This document shows positions 53,666 through 62,820 of a DNA stretch of 64,000 nt, piece by piece. The position numbers and the translations under genes are program-made. Source of the stretch: Sphingopyxis terrae subsp. terrae NBRC 15098 (GTDB lineage: Bacteria > Pseudomonadota > Alphaproteobacteria > Sphingomonadales > Sphingomonadaceae); contig NZ_CP013342.1 in assembly GCF_001610975.1 (NCBI RefSeq), positions 3,233,001 to 3,297,000 on the forward strand, read 5' to 3'. Under the pieces are notes generated by a model that worked only from the letters and a program-made list of their open reading frames with translations, ran no database searches and was not told the DNA's origin. Each line of letters opens with the position of its first letter. The first letter of the stretch is position 1.

Positions 53666-56600
53666 ATGGCGCGCATTGCACTCGCCCTGGCCGCGACTCT
53701 GGCCTGTTCGACATCGGTTTTCGCTCAACAAGCAGCCACGCCTGCGGCCGACGCAAAGCCCGAAAAATGGGACGTCAACGCGCCGCCCGGAATGGTAACG
53801 CACAAAGTGCCGATCGCGGTCGACGAAGGCAGCTGGATGAACATCGATGTCGCGCCGGATGGCAAGACGATCGCCTTTGACCTCCTCGGCGATATCTACA
53901 CCATGCCCATCGCGGGCGGCACGCCCACCCGTATCGCCGAAGGGCTCGCTTATGAGCATCAGCCGCGGTTCTCGCCCGATGGCAAGCGCATCGCCTTCGT
54001 CTCCGACCGCGGCGGCGGCGACAATATCTGGATCATGAACCGTGACGGCAGCGACAAGCGCCAGCTGTCGAAGGAAGAATTCCGCCTGCTCAACCAGCCG
54101 AGCTGGAGTCCCGACGGTGAGTTCATCGTCGCCAAGAAGCATTTCACCACCGGGCGCTCGCTCGGCACCGGCGAAGTCTGGCTCTATCATGTGTCGGGCG
54201 GGGCAGGCGTTCCGCTGGTCAAGCGCCCGAACGAGCGGCATCAGAAAGAGCTGGGCGAACCGATTTTTGCGCCCGACGGCAAGCATGTCTATTACACGCG
54301 CAACGTCACGCCGGGGCCGATTTTCGAATATGCGCAGGACAGCAACACCGACCTGTTCCATATCGAACGCTATAATCTCGACACGGGAGAGGTCGACACC
54401 GCCGCATCGGGCGATGGCGGCGCGGTGCGCCCCACCCCCTCGCCCGACGGAAAGAAGCTCGCCTTCGTCCGCCGCGAGGGCGCGCAGTCGAAACTCTACG
54501 TCAAGGATCTGACCTCGGGCGCCGAGAAGAAGGTCTATGACGCGCTCGATCAGGATGTGCAGGAAACCTGGGCGGTCACCGGCGTCTACCCGAATATGGC
54601 GTGGACGCCCGATAGCGGAGAAATTCTGTTCTGGGCCGGCGGAAAGCTGCGCCGCGTGGCCCCCGGAGGTGGCGATGCGCGGATCATTCCCTTCCAGATC
54701 GACGATGACCGCGTGATCATCGATGCGACGCATCCCGTGGTCAAGGTCGCACCCGACAGCTTCCAGACCCAGATGCCGCGCTGGGCCGAAGTCTCGCCCG
54801 ACGGCAAGCAGGTGGTTTTCGAGACGCTCGGCAAGCTTTGGGTCAAGCCCGCGACGGGCGGCACCGCGCGCCGGTTGACCGCGGACAAAAGCGCCGCGTT
54901 CGAACTCTGGCCGAGTTGGTCGTCCGACGGCAAGCAGATCGTCTTCGTGCGCTGGACCGACGCCGGTCTTGGCGAAATCCATACCATCGCTGCAGGCGGC
55001 GGCGCGTCGCGCAAGGTGACGAGCGTCCCCGGCCACTATGCCGAACCGCGCTATTCCCCGGATGGTAAGCTGATCGCATTCGAGCGCCGTTCGGGCGGCG
55101 GCTTGACGTCACAGCGCTGGGGCGACGACCCCGGCATCTACAGCGTCGCAGCGACCGGGGGCGCCCCCGTCCGGATCACCGACAGTGGCGCCAAGCCGCA
55201 GTTCGGCACCGATAGCGACCGGATCTTCATGGTCGCGTCGGGCGACGGCAAGAACCAGCTGGTCAGCACTGACCTCAACGGTCAGGACAAGCGCGTTCAT
55301 GCCAGCGGCGACCTGGTCAGCGATTATGAAATTTCGCCCGACGGCCGCACCCTCGCCTTCCGCGAGAATCATGATGCCTATGTCACCCCGCTGATGCCCG
55401 GCGGTCAGGACGTATCGCTTTCGACCAAGAGCGGCGCCCTGCCCGTCACGCGGATCAGCGGCAGCGGCGCCGACTATATGCATTGGTCGGACGGCGGCCG
55501 GCGTCTCCACTGGACGCGCGGCGCAACGCTGTTCAGCGCCGACCTGGGCGCAATGTTCGCTGACGCTCCCGGCGACGACCGCGCGGTGAAATTCACGCCG
55601 CCCACCGAAGGCGTTTCGCTTTCGATGACCCAGGCTGCAGCGAAGCACAAAGGCGTCGTGGTGATCACCGGCGCCAAAATCGTGACGATGGCGACCAAGG
55701 ACGGCGGCATCATCGACAATGGCGCGATCGTCATCGACGGCGACCGCATCGTTTCCGTAGGGCCCGCGGGCGCCGTGACCGTTCCGGCAGGCGCGGTGAC
55801 GGTCGATGCGACGAGCAAAACGATCGTTCCGGGCTTTGTCGATGCCCATGCCCACGGCCCGCATGGCGATGACGAGCTGGTGCCGCAGCAGAATTGGTCG
55901 GAGATGGTCAACCTCGCGATGGGAACGACGACCAGTCACAACCCGTCGTCGCGCGCGTCCGAAATCTTCGTGTCGTCGGAAATGCAGCGTGCCGGCCTGA
56001 TCCTCGCGCCGCGCATCTTCTCGACCGGCGAGATCATCTACGGCGCCAAGGCGGCAGGCATCTATGCCGAAATCGACGGCTATGAAGACGCTCTGGCGCA
56101 TGTCCGCCGCCTGAAGGCCCAGGGCGCGCATAGCGTCAAAAACTATAACCAGCCCCGCCGCGAACAGCGACAGATGGTGGTCAAGGCCGCGCAGGCCGAA
56201 AATATGGCGGTCGTGCCCGAGGGCGGCTCGCTCTACACGATGGACCTGACGCTCATCCAGGACGGCAACACGACCGTCGAGCATAATATTCCGCTGCACA
56301 CCTTCTACAAGGATCTGGTGCAGCTGTGGGGCCAGACGAAGACCGACTATACCCCGACGCTGGTGGTGACGTACGGCGGCCCTGCTGGCGATCCCTATTG
56401 GCGCGCGCATACCAATGTGTGGGAACAGCCGATCCTCGCGCGCCACATCCCGCCTGCCATTCTGGCGGCGGACAACAAGCGCCGCGTGATTGCGCCCGAA
56501 AGCGACTATGTCGACGATGATTCGGCGCGCGAGGCGGGCAAGATCGCCGCGGTCGGCCGCAACGTGTCGATCGGCGCGCACGGCCAGCAGGCCGGCGTCG

Positions 56601-56902
56601 GCGCGCATTGGGAGATATGGTCCTTCGTACGCGGCGGTTGGAGCAATATCGATGCATTGCGCGCCGCAACGATCATGCCGGCCACGGCGCTCGGCTATGC
56701 AAAGGACGTCGGCTCGCTCGAGGCCGGCAAGCTCGCCGACCTGCTGATTCTCGATGCCGATCCGACCGAAAATATCCGCAACACCGAACAGATCCACCGC
56801 GTGATGCTCGGCGGACGGCTCTACGACCCGATGACGCTCAACGAAGCCGAAACCGGCAATCGCAAGCGCGATCCCTATTGGTGGGAGGCCGACCGGCCCT
56901 GA
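53666..56902 (+). CDS. Secreted amidohydrolase with N-terminal TolB-like beta-propeller
   Basis: This 1078-residue periplasmic protein has a signal peptide ending TSVFAQQ. A long TolB/WD40-like propeller (about 40-650) carries many PDGKxIAF-type strands (SPDGKRIAFVSDRGG and similar). An amidohydrolase TIM-barrel follows (about 660-1060) with metal motif GFVDAHAHGPHG, later His in EHNIPLHTF, GAHGQQAG and the C-terminal LEAGKLADLLILDADP. The fusion is a known architecture of periplasmic imidazolonepropionase-like hydrolases. The substrate is unknown. ATG 53666 follows AGGGGATAATT. Confidence 0.9.
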   Translation: MARIALALAATLACSTSVFAQQAATPAADAKPEKWDVNAPPGMVTHKVPIAVDEGSWMNIDVAPDGKTIAFDLLGDIYTMPIAGGTPTRIAEGLAYEHQPRFSPDGKRIAFVSDRGGGDNIWIMNRDGSDKRQLSKEEFRLLNQPSWSPDGEFIVAKKHFTTGRSLGTGEVWLYHVSGGAGVPLVKRPNERHQKELGEPIFAPDGKHVYYTRNVTPGPIFEYAQDSNTDLFHIERYNLDTGEVDTAASGDGGAVRPTPSPDGKKLAFVRREGAQSKLYVKDLTSGAEKKVYDALDQDVQETWAVTGVYPNMAWTPDSGEILFWAGGKLRRVAPGGGDARIIPFQIDDDRVIIDATHPVVKVAPDSFQTQMPRWAEVSPDGKQVVFETLGKLWVKPATGGTARRLTADKSAAFELWPSWSSDGKQIVFVRWTDAGLGEIHTIAAGGGASRKVTSVPGHYAEPRYSPDGKLIAFERRSGGGLTSQRWGDDPGIYSVAATGGAPVRITDSGAKPQFGTDSDRIFMVASGDGKNQLVSTDLNGQDKRVHASGDLVSDYEISPDGRTLAFRENHDAYVTPLMPGGQDVSLSTKSGALPVTRISGSGADYMHWSDGGRRLHWTRGATLFSADLGAMFADAPGDDRAVKFTPPTEGVSLSMTQAAAKHKGVVVITGAKIVTMATKDGGIIDNGAIVIDGDRIVSVGPAGAVTVPAGAVTVDATSKTIVPGFVDAHAHGPHGDDELVPQQNWSEMVNLAMGTTTSHNPSSRASEIFVSSEMQRAGLILAPRIFSTGEIIYGAKAAGIYAEIDGYEDALAHVRRLKAQGAHSVKNYNQPRREQRQMVVKAAQAENMAVVPEGGSLYTMDLTLIQDGNTTVEHNIPLHTFYKDLVQLWGQTKTDYTPTLVVTYGGPAGDPYWRAHTNVWEQPILARHIPPAILAADNKRRVIAPESDYVDDDSAREAGKIAAVGRNVSIGAHGQQAGVGAHWEIWSFVRGGWSNIDALRAATIMPATALGYAKDVGSLEAGKLADLLILDADPTENIRNTEQIHRVMLGGRLYDPMTLNEAETGNRKRDPYWWEADRP

Positions 56903-56993
56903 TGCACCGGTGAAAAATGGCGGCGGGACGCAATTTTGTGACGAAGGGGTTGCAACATATGCGGACCGCCGCTAGGGGCAACCGCCTCAGCGA

Positions 56994-57083
56994 GGAGAGT
57001 TGGCTGAGTGGTCGAAAGCGTCGCACTCGAAATGCGAAGTGCCGGCAACGGTACCGAGGGTTCGAATCCCTCACTCTCCTCCA
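56994..57083 (+). tRNA. tRNA-Ser(CGA) with unusual U73 discriminator
   Basis: This 90-base class II tRNA has a long variable arm. The acceptor GGAGAGT pairs perfectly with ACTCTCC, anticodon CGA is at 57028-57030 in loop CTCGAAA, and the T-arm is GAGGG-TTCGAAT-CCCTC. CCA is encoded, and the base before it is T at 57080, whereas serine tRNAs usually have G73 (as the UGA tRNA in this window does). Confidence 0.94.
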
Positions 57084-57172
57084 TTTTTCCCCATGTTTCG
57101 ACCCGTGGCGCGGGCCGTCGCGGGACTGGGGAATGGACTTGAATCCCCCGCGGATCGTCATAAGTTAACGAC

Positions 57173-57556
57173 ATGACGATCAAGAATACTTCCCTGCCCG
57201 ATACGCCCGCCGCCGCTATATCCGCGCCGCTGATCGAACGCGCGCGCTTTGCGCCGGGCGATATCGTGCGGCACCGGATGTTCGATTTTCGCGGCGTCGT
57301 GTTCGACGTCGATCCGGTCTTCGCGAACAGTGAGGAATGGTATCAGGCGATCCCCGAGGCGATCCGCCCGGCCAAGGAACAGCCCTATTACCACCTACTC
57401 GCCGAAAGCGAGGACAGCGCCTATATCGCCTATGTCAGCCAGCAGAATCTGGTGGCCGACGGCGACGAAGGGCCGGTCGATCACCCGCAGGTCGAGGCGA
57501 TGTTCGACGGGCTCGATCGCGGTCGCTACCGCGTCCGCTCGATCCACCGCCACTGA
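57173..57556 (+). CDS. hspQ: Heat-shock protein HspQ (YccV-like)
   Basis: This 127-residue protein of the HspQ/YccV family is a small beta protein that acts as a Lon-protease specificity enhancer and binds hemimethylated DNA in enterobacteria. Family motifs are FAPGDIVRHRMFDFRGVVFD, EEWYQAIPE and QPYYHLLAE with VSQQNL. About 20 N-terminal residues before the domain look disordered. The ATG at 57173 lies 90 bases after the tRNA-Ser gene. Confidence 0.92.
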   Translation: MTIKNTSLPDTPAAAISAPLIERARFAPGDIVRHRMFDFRGVVFDVDPVFANSEEWYQAIPEAIRPAKEQPYYHLLAESEDSAYIAYVSQQNLVADGDEGPVDHPQVEAMFDGLDRGRYRVRSIHRH

Positions 57557-57589
57557 CCTGACCGGCCCTCGCGGGTCGGTGCGGACTCT

Positions 57590-58474
57590 TCAGGCCTTGA
57601 GCTTCCAGCCTGACGCCAGAAGACGATAGGTGATGACGCCCAGCAGCGCATTTACGCCGATAAGGAACAGCGCTGCGGTCGCGACCGGATTGGCAATCGT
57701 CGAATCGACCGTGCCGATGAAGCCGTACCGGAACCCCATGATCGCATAATAGACGGGGTTGCCGTGCGCGACCGACTGGAACCAGGGGGCGAGCTTGTCG
57801 ACCGAGTAGAACGTCCCGGACAGCAGCGCGAGGGGCGTGACGACGAAGTTGGTGACCGCGGCGGCATGATCGAATTTTTCGGCCCACACCGAGGTCAGCA
57901 GCCCGAGGAAGCCCAGCATCATCGCCCCGAGGACGCCGAACAGCGCGACCGCCCATGGATGCTGCGGGGCGACGTGGACGCCGGGCCAGAACAGCATGGC
58001 GGCCCAGAGCGCGATACCGACAAGGATCGCGCGCGTCACCGCGGCGCCGACAAGCGCGATAATCAGCTCGCCCACGGCGAGTGGCGGCATCAGATAATCG
58101 ACGATTGTGCCCTGAATCTTGCCGACGAGGAGCGAGAAGCTCGAGTTGGCGAAGCTGTTCTGCAGCATCGCCATCATGATCAGGCCGGGGGCAATGAAGT
58201 CGGCAAAGGGAACGCCGATGACGCGGCGACCCGCACCGCCCAGCGCGACGGTGAAAATGACGAGGAAAAGGAGTGTCGTGACCGCCGGAGCCCAGATAGT
58301 TTGGAGCTGGACCTTGAAAAAGCGCCGCACCTCCTTGACATATAGCGCCTGCATCCCCGGAACATTGAGCGTCCGGATATGCGGGACACCGGGTTCCGCG
58401 AAATGCGGCGCGGCACGGAAATCGCCTGAGCCTGTGCCCGACTCCGGGCGCGAAATTTGGGGCTGGTCGTTCAT
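57590..58474 (-). CDS. ABC-2 type transporter permease
   Basis: This 294-residue inner-membrane protein has six predicted membrane helices (VTTLLFLVIFTVALGGAG; FIAPGLIMMAMLQNSFANSS; ILVGIALWAAMLFW; AVALFGVLGAMMLGFLGLL; TNFVVTPLALLSGTFYSV; TAALFLIGVNALLGVITY). It also has the ABC2_membrane signature near 220-245. The closest named type is YadH/NodJ. The matching ATPase gene is not adjacent in this window, so it may be encoded just outside a usual pair or elsewhere. It is convergent with hspQ. Confidence 0.9.
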   Translation of the reverse strand: MNDQPQISRPESGTGSGDFRAAPHFAEPGVPHIRTLNVPGMQALYVKEVRRFFKVQLQTIWAPAVTTLLFLVIFTVALGGAGRRVIGVPFADFIAPGLIMMAMLQNSFANSSFSLLVGKIQGTIVDYLMPPLAVGELIIALVGAAVTRAILVGIALWAAMLFWPGVHVAPQHPWAVALFGVLGAMMLGFLGLLTSVWAEKFDHAAAVTNFVVTPLALLSGTFYSVDKLAPWFQSVAHGNPVYYAIMGFRYGFIGTVDSTIANPVATAALFLIGVNALLGVITYRLLASGWKLKA

Positions 58475-58582
58475 GGCGTTCTCGCCTATCGCCTCCCCGA
58501 TCTTACCGCAAGCTGGGCTGTGACTGCGCGCGTCCTTTCGGGAATGCGATCCGCCCGCGGCGTGGAATGATGAGGAATAAAG

Positions 58583-59278
58583 ATGTCATGGACTGATGAG
58601 CGCATCGAACAGTTGCGCAACATGTGGGAAAAGGGCCTGACCGCCAGCCAGATCGCCGACGAGCTCGGCGGGGTCAGCCGCAATGCCGTCATCGGCAAGG
58701 CGCACCGTCTGGGGCTGAAATCGCGCCCGTCGCCGGTCAAGGCCACCGACAAGCCGGTAAAGGCGCCCGCGCCCAAGGCGGCGGCGCCCGCTGCACCCAA
58801 GCCGGCGGCCGCGCCTGCTGCACCCCGTGCTGCCGCACCGGCGGCTCCGCGTCCGGCAGCTGCACCGCCCAAGGCCGAACCGAAGCCGGTTGCCTCCGAT
58901 GCCTCGGCCCCGGAAACCGACGCGCCATCCAAGCCTGATGCGCCGCGCATCGTCTCGATCGGCCCGGGAGGCTTCATTCGTCAGGGACCCGGCGACCAGC
59001 AGGCTCCGATTCCGCCGGCGCCGCCGCGCCGCCTTGTGCCCGCAAAGCCGAGCCCCGAGATCGCCGACAAGACCAGCCTGCTCGATCTCAACGATCGTAT
59101 CTGCCGCTGGCCGATGGGCCATCCGGGCGAGCCCGATTTCCATTTCTGCGGTGAGGCGGTGAACCCCGGCTTCCCCTATTGCGTCGAACATTGCGGACGC
59201 GCCTATCAGGCACAACTGCCGCGCGGGACGCGCCGCCCGCCGCCGCCGCCGCCCTTCGGGGGGCCGCGCGTCCGGTGA
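58583..59278 (+). CDS. gcrA: Cell-cycle regulator GcrA
   Basis: This 231-residue protein has the alphaproteobacterial GcrA N-terminus (MSWTDERIEQLRNMWEKGLT, then SASQIADELGG-type helix, SRNAVIGKAHRLGL). A long Pro/Ala/Lys linker (about 55-165) follows. A C-terminal sigma-binding module (about 170-215) keeps RICRWPMGHPGEPDFHFCG and PYCVEHCGRAY. In Caulobacter GcrA activates genes with methylated GANTC promoters through sigma-70. The linker is long compared with the 173-residue Caulobacter protein. The start follows GAGGAATAAAG. It is coupled to the thioesterase gene (GTGA). Confidence 0.93.
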   Translation: MSWTDERIEQLRNMWEKGLTASQIADELGGVSRNAVIGKAHRLGLKSRPSPVKATDKPVKAPAPKAAAPAAPKPAAAPAAPRAAAPAAPRPAAAPPKAEPKPVASDASAPETDAPSKPDAPRIVSIGPGGFIRQGPGDQQAPIPPAPPRRLVPAKPSPEIADKTSLLDLNDRICRWPMGHPGEPDFHFCGEAVNPGFPYCVEHCGRAYQAQLPRGTRRPPPPPPFGGPRVR

Positions 59279-59673
59279 GGCCGTTCGGACAGGATTTCGA
59301 ATTCGCGCGCTTCATGGGGTTCGAAATGGTCGAACGCGGCGATGGTCGATGCCGGATGGCGATCGACATCGACCGCGCGCGGCACTTCAATCCGCAGGGC
59401 GTTGCGCATGGCGGCGTCGCCTATTCGCTCGCCGATACGGCAATGGGCGGGGCGCTGACGAGCCAGATGCCCGACAGCAAATGGTGCGCGACGCTGGAAA
59501 TCAAGTTCAACTATCATGTCGGCGTGCGCGAAGGCCGGCTGATCTGCGATGCGAGCGTGCTGCATCAGGGCAAACGCATCGCCAATATCGATGCGCGTCT
59601 CTATCAGGACGACCGGCTCGTCGCGAGTGCCAACGGTAATTTCGCAATCTTCGACGCCCCGCTCGACCGATAG
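59275..59673 (+). CDS. PaaI-family hot-dog thioesterase
   Basis: This 132-residue protein is a second PaaI-type thioesterase. HFNPQGVAHGGVAYSLADTA is the conserved block with catalytic Asp/His region, followed by YHVGVREGRLICDASVLHQG. It probably hydrolyses aryl- or acyl-CoA. GTG 59275 sits inside the gcrA stop codon (GTGA), so it is translationally coupled to gcrA. The longer frame inside gcrA is rejected. A perfect terminator follows. Confidence 0.9.
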   Translation: MRPFGQDFEFARFMGFEMVERGDGRCRMAIDIDRARHFNPQGVAHGGVAYSLADTAMGGALTSQMPDSKWCATLEIKFNYHVGVREGRLICDASVLHQGKRIANIDARLYQDDRLVASANGNFAIFDAPLDR

Positions 59674-59685
59674 ACTGACCTACGA

Positions 59686-59713
59686 AAAGGCGCCGGATCG
59701 CTCCGGCGCCTTT
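59686..59713. terminator. Bidirectional rho-independent terminator
   Basis: A perfect 12-base stem (59686-59697 and 59702-59713) with a 4-base loop reads AAAGGCGCCGGA...TCCGGCGCCTTT, with A and T ends on either side. It separates the thioesterase gene (+, ending 59673) from the outer-membrane protein gene (-, ending 59731). Confidence 0.92.
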
Positions 59714-59730
59714 CCTTCATTTCCAGCCTG

Positions 59731-60576
59731 TTAAAAACGGAAGCTCAACGTTCCGCGAACGCTGTGCGTCCGGAAATGCGGATCGCTGCGCTGGATATTG
59801 GTGCCACCGCCGTTGAGGAGGAACGGGTTGGTTGCGGGCGCGCTGCCCGCGCCGACGTTCACCACATAATCATCGTCCTTCACGTCGGTGTAGAGATATT
59901 CGAGCCCGACCGCGATGTTGTTCGTGACCATCACCTCGGCGCCGCCGCCGGCGGCATAGCCCCAGGCGTTGGTCTTGCCATTGTCGGCAAAGCTGTTGGC
60001 GGTGTTGGTCGTCGTAAAGCGGTTGTCGAGCCGCGCATAGGCCGGACCGCCAGTGACATAGAAGAGCGCGCCGCCGCCGGGCGTATAACCCGCGCGCAGG
60101 CGGGCGCTGGCCTGCCAATCGGCTTCGCGGCTCATCGTATAGCTCGCGGGGGTGGTCGAAAAGCCGGTGACGCTATCGCGGGCGACGCTGTGACCACCCT
60201 CGATCAATGCGCCGACGACGAAATTGCCCATACGCTTGTCGAGCCCGAGCCGACCGAAGAATTCGGGGCCGTCCTTGTCGTTGCGGCAGCCGACGTTCGC
60301 GGTGCCTGTCGCGGCGCCATTGCAGAAACCGGGGGAGAAAGCGTCGGCGCCGGTCGAAGTCGTGACCTGATCGCCGTAGGTGCCGTCGCGATCGGTATCG
60401 AAGACGAGCGTTTCACCGCGATCGCTGCCCTGCAGCGTCGCGCCGCCGCCGACCGAGACATAGGGGCCGTTGAAATCCTGCGACCTGTCGCGCACGGTGG
60501 ATCCGCTGTCCTGAGCCATGGCCGGGACAGCCAGCATCGTCGCCGCCGAAGCGACGAGGAGAGAGGCGAGTTTCAT
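59731..60576 (-). CDS. Outer-membrane beta-barrel protein
   Basis: This 281-residue protein has a signal peptide ending AVPAMAQD and a small eight-strand barrel. Strand patterns include YVSVGGGATLQ, EFFGRLGLDKRMG, WQASARLRAGYT, WGYAAGGGAEVMV and NIAVGLEYLYTDV, and the C-terminal strand SVRGTLSFRF ends with the Phe needed for BAM assembly. It resembles the Omp25/OmpW-like porin-type proteins of alphaproteobacteria. The ATG at 60574-60576 has GTGGAGAAAAT upstream. It may be structural or a membrane-integrity protein; no substrate is evident. Confidence 0.88.
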   Translation of the reverse strand: MKLASLLVASAATMLAVPAMAQDSGSTVRDRSQDFNGPYVSVGGGATLQGSDRGETLVFDTDRDGTYGDQVTTSTGADAFSPGFCNGAATGTANVGCRNDKDGPEFFGRLGLDKRMGNFVVGALIEGGHSVARDSVTGFSTTPASYTMSREADWQASARLRAGYTPGGGALFYVTGGPAYARLDNRFTTTNTANSFADNGKTNAWGYAAGGGAEVMVTNNIAVGLEYLYTDVKDDDYVVNVGAGSAPATNPFLLNGGGTNIQRSDPHFRTHSVRGTLSFRF

Positions 60577-60758
60577 ATATTTTCTCCACTTTTTGAGTGA
60601 CTTTGCAGTCACCCGATCAACCCGCCGGCTTTCGGCGAAGTTCCTGCCTGTGCTGAAAACGGGATGAGCCGAGCGGCAGGAAATCGGTCCGCGCCGCGCC
60701 CTGGATCGCCCGAAAACCGCGCTTGCCAGCGCCCTTCCCAGCCCCCTATAGCAAGGCC

Positions 60759-62738
60759 ATGAGTCACGATTTGTTCGACAGCTCCGCCCCCGCTACCGAA
60801 AGCTACAACGCCTCCCAGATCGAGGTGCTGGAAGGGCTCGAACCCGTCCGTCGCCGTCCCGGCATGTACATTGGCGGCACCGACGAGCGTGCGCTGCATC
60901 ACCTTGCCGCCGAAGTTATCGACAACAGTATGGACGAAGCCGTCGCGGGCCATGCGACGCGGATCGAGATCACGCTCGACGTCGGCAACCGGTTGACCGT
61001 AGTCGACAACGGCCGCGGTATGCCGGTCGATCCGCATCCGAAGTTTCCGGGGAAATCGGCGCTGGAAGTCATATTGACCATGCTCCATTCGGGCGGGAAG
61101 TTCGAGGGCAAGGCCTATGCGACGTCGGGCGGCCTGCACGGGGTTGGGGTCAGCGTCGTCAACGCGCTTTCGATCGAAACCATCATCGAAGTTGCACGCT
61201 CCAAACAATTGTATCGTCAGTCTTTTTCGCAAGGCCTGCCCTTGGGCCCGATCGAGGAACTGGGGCCCACGCCGAACCGCCGCGGTACCAGCGTGACCTT
61301 CGTGCCCGATCCCGCGATCTTCGGCGAACATGGCCGGTTCAAGCCGCAGCGGCTCTATCGCATGGCGCGATCGAAGGCCTATCTTTTCGCGGGGGTCGAA
61401 ATCCGCTGGAAATGCGCGCCCGAACTGATCGGCGACGACACGCCCGCAGAGGCGGTGTTCCAGTTTCCGGGCGGACTCGCCGACCATCTGAAGGAACAGA
61501 TCGGCACACGCGAATGCGCCACCGCCGAACCTTTCGTCGGGCGGCAGGAGTTCCCCGATGAACAGGGACGCGCCGAATGGGCGATCGCCTGGCCGCTGTG
61601 GTCGGATGGCAGCTATAGCTGGTATTGCAACACCATTCCCACCCCCGCAGGCGGCACGCACGAAGCCGGGCTGCGCGCTGCACTGACCAAGGGGCTGCGC
61701 GCCTTTGGCGAGTTGATCGGGCAGAAAAAGGCGGCACAGATCACCGCCGAAGATGTCTTCAACGGCGGCGAGATGATGCTGTCGGTCTTCATTCGCGACC
61801 CCCAGTTCCAGAGCCAGACCAAGGATCGGCTGTCGAGCCCGGAGGCCGCGCGCCTCACCGAATATGCCGTGCGCGACCATTTCGACCATTTCCTCTCGGA
61901 CAATATGGATCGGGGCCGCGCGCTCCTCGGGCTGATCCTCGAACGGATGGACGAGCGGCTCAAGCGCAAGGCGGAACGCGAGGTCAAGCGCAAGACCGCG
62001 ACCAGCGCGCGCAAGCTGCGCCTGCCCGGCAAGCTGACAGATTGTTCGAACAACGGCCCGGAAGGCACGGAATTATTTATCGTTGAGGGCGACAGCGCCG
62101 GCGGTAGTGCCAAACAGGCGCGTGATCGCAAGACGCAGGCGATCCTGCCCATTCGCGGCAAGATATTGAATGTCGCCAGCGCCAGCGCGGACAAGATCCG
62201 CGCCAATCAGGAAATCGCCGATCTTGCGCTCGCGCTCGGCTGCGGGATGCGCAAGGATTGCGATGCCGACCGCCTGCGCTACGACAAGATCATCATCATG
62301 ACCGATGCCGACGTCGACGGCGCGCATATCGCGACGCTGCTGATGACCTTTTTCTTCCAGGAAATGCCCGACATCGTCCGCACCGGCCATGTCTATCTGG
62401 CGCAGCCCCCGCTTTACCGCATCACCGCGGGAGCAACGTCGGCCTATGCGCGCGACGACGCCCACCGTGCCGAACTCGAAGCGACCCTGTTCAAGGGCAA
62501 ACGCGTGGAGGTCGGACGCTTCAAGGGGCTGGGCGAGATGAATCCCAACCAGCTCAAGGAAACGACGATGGACCCGGCGACGCGGTCGTTGCTCAAGGTC
62601 ACGCTGCCGCAGGAGTATGAGGAGCGGCAGATCGTCAAGGATCTGGTCGACCGGCTGATGGGCAAGCATCCCGAGCATCGATTCCAGTTCATTCAGGCCA
62701 ATGCCGCGACACTGGACGAGGCGGCGATCGACGCCTGA
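60759..62738 (+). CDS. parE: DNA topoisomerase IV subunit B (ParE)
   Basis: This 659-residue type IIA topoisomerase ATPase subunit decatenates chromosomes with ParC. The GHKL ATP site is visible (EVIDNSMDEAVAG, NGRGMPV, SGGLHGVGVSVVNALS). The transducer follows, then the TOPRIM domain with EGDSAGGSAKQARDR and the metal motif MTDADVDGAHI. There is no GyrB-type long C-terminal insertion, which argues for ParE. The start is ATG 60759 with AAGG 4 bases before. parC is not adjacent. Confidence 0.95.
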   Translation: MSHDLFDSSAPATESYNASQIEVLEGLEPVRRRPGMYIGGTDERALHHLAAEVIDNSMDEAVAGHATRIEITLDVGNRLTVVDNGRGMPVDPHPKFPGKSALEVILTMLHSGGKFEGKAYATSGGLHGVGVSVVNALSIETIIEVARSKQLYRQSFSQGLPLGPIEELGPTPNRRGTSVTFVPDPAIFGEHGRFKPQRLYRMARSKAYLFAGVEIRWKCAPELIGDDTPAEAVFQFPGGLADHLKEQIGTRECATAEPFVGRQEFPDEQGRAEWAIAWPLWSDGSYSWYCNTIPTPAGGTHEAGLRAALTKGLRAFGELIGQKKAAQITAEDVFNGGEMMLSVFIRDPQFQSQTKDRLSSPEAARLTEYAVRDHFDHFLSDNMDRGRALLGLILERMDERLKRKAEREVKRKTATSARKLRLPGKLTDCSNNGPEGTELFIVEGDSAGGSAKQARDRKTQAILPIRGKILNVASASADKIRANQEIADLALALGCGMRKDCDADRLRYDKIIIMTDADVDGAHIATLLMTFFFQEMPDIVRTGHVYLAQPPLYRITAGATSAYARDDAHRAELEATLFKGKRVEVGRFKGLGEMNPNQLKETTMDPATRSLLKVTLPQEYEERQIVKDLVDRLMGKHPEHRFQFIQANAATLDEAAIDA

Positions 62739-62820
62739 AGCGAATTTTTCGCCTCCCCTGTCAGAAACACGCGCCGCCGGCGACTAACCGGATATTGGCA
62801 CGGGCTTTTGGGAGATCGGG

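Noticed and set aside
53402..56797. Long minus-strand frames under the amidohydrolase gene
   Set aside because: The plus-strand gene has a signal peptide, propeller repeats and metal motifs; the antisense frames have none.
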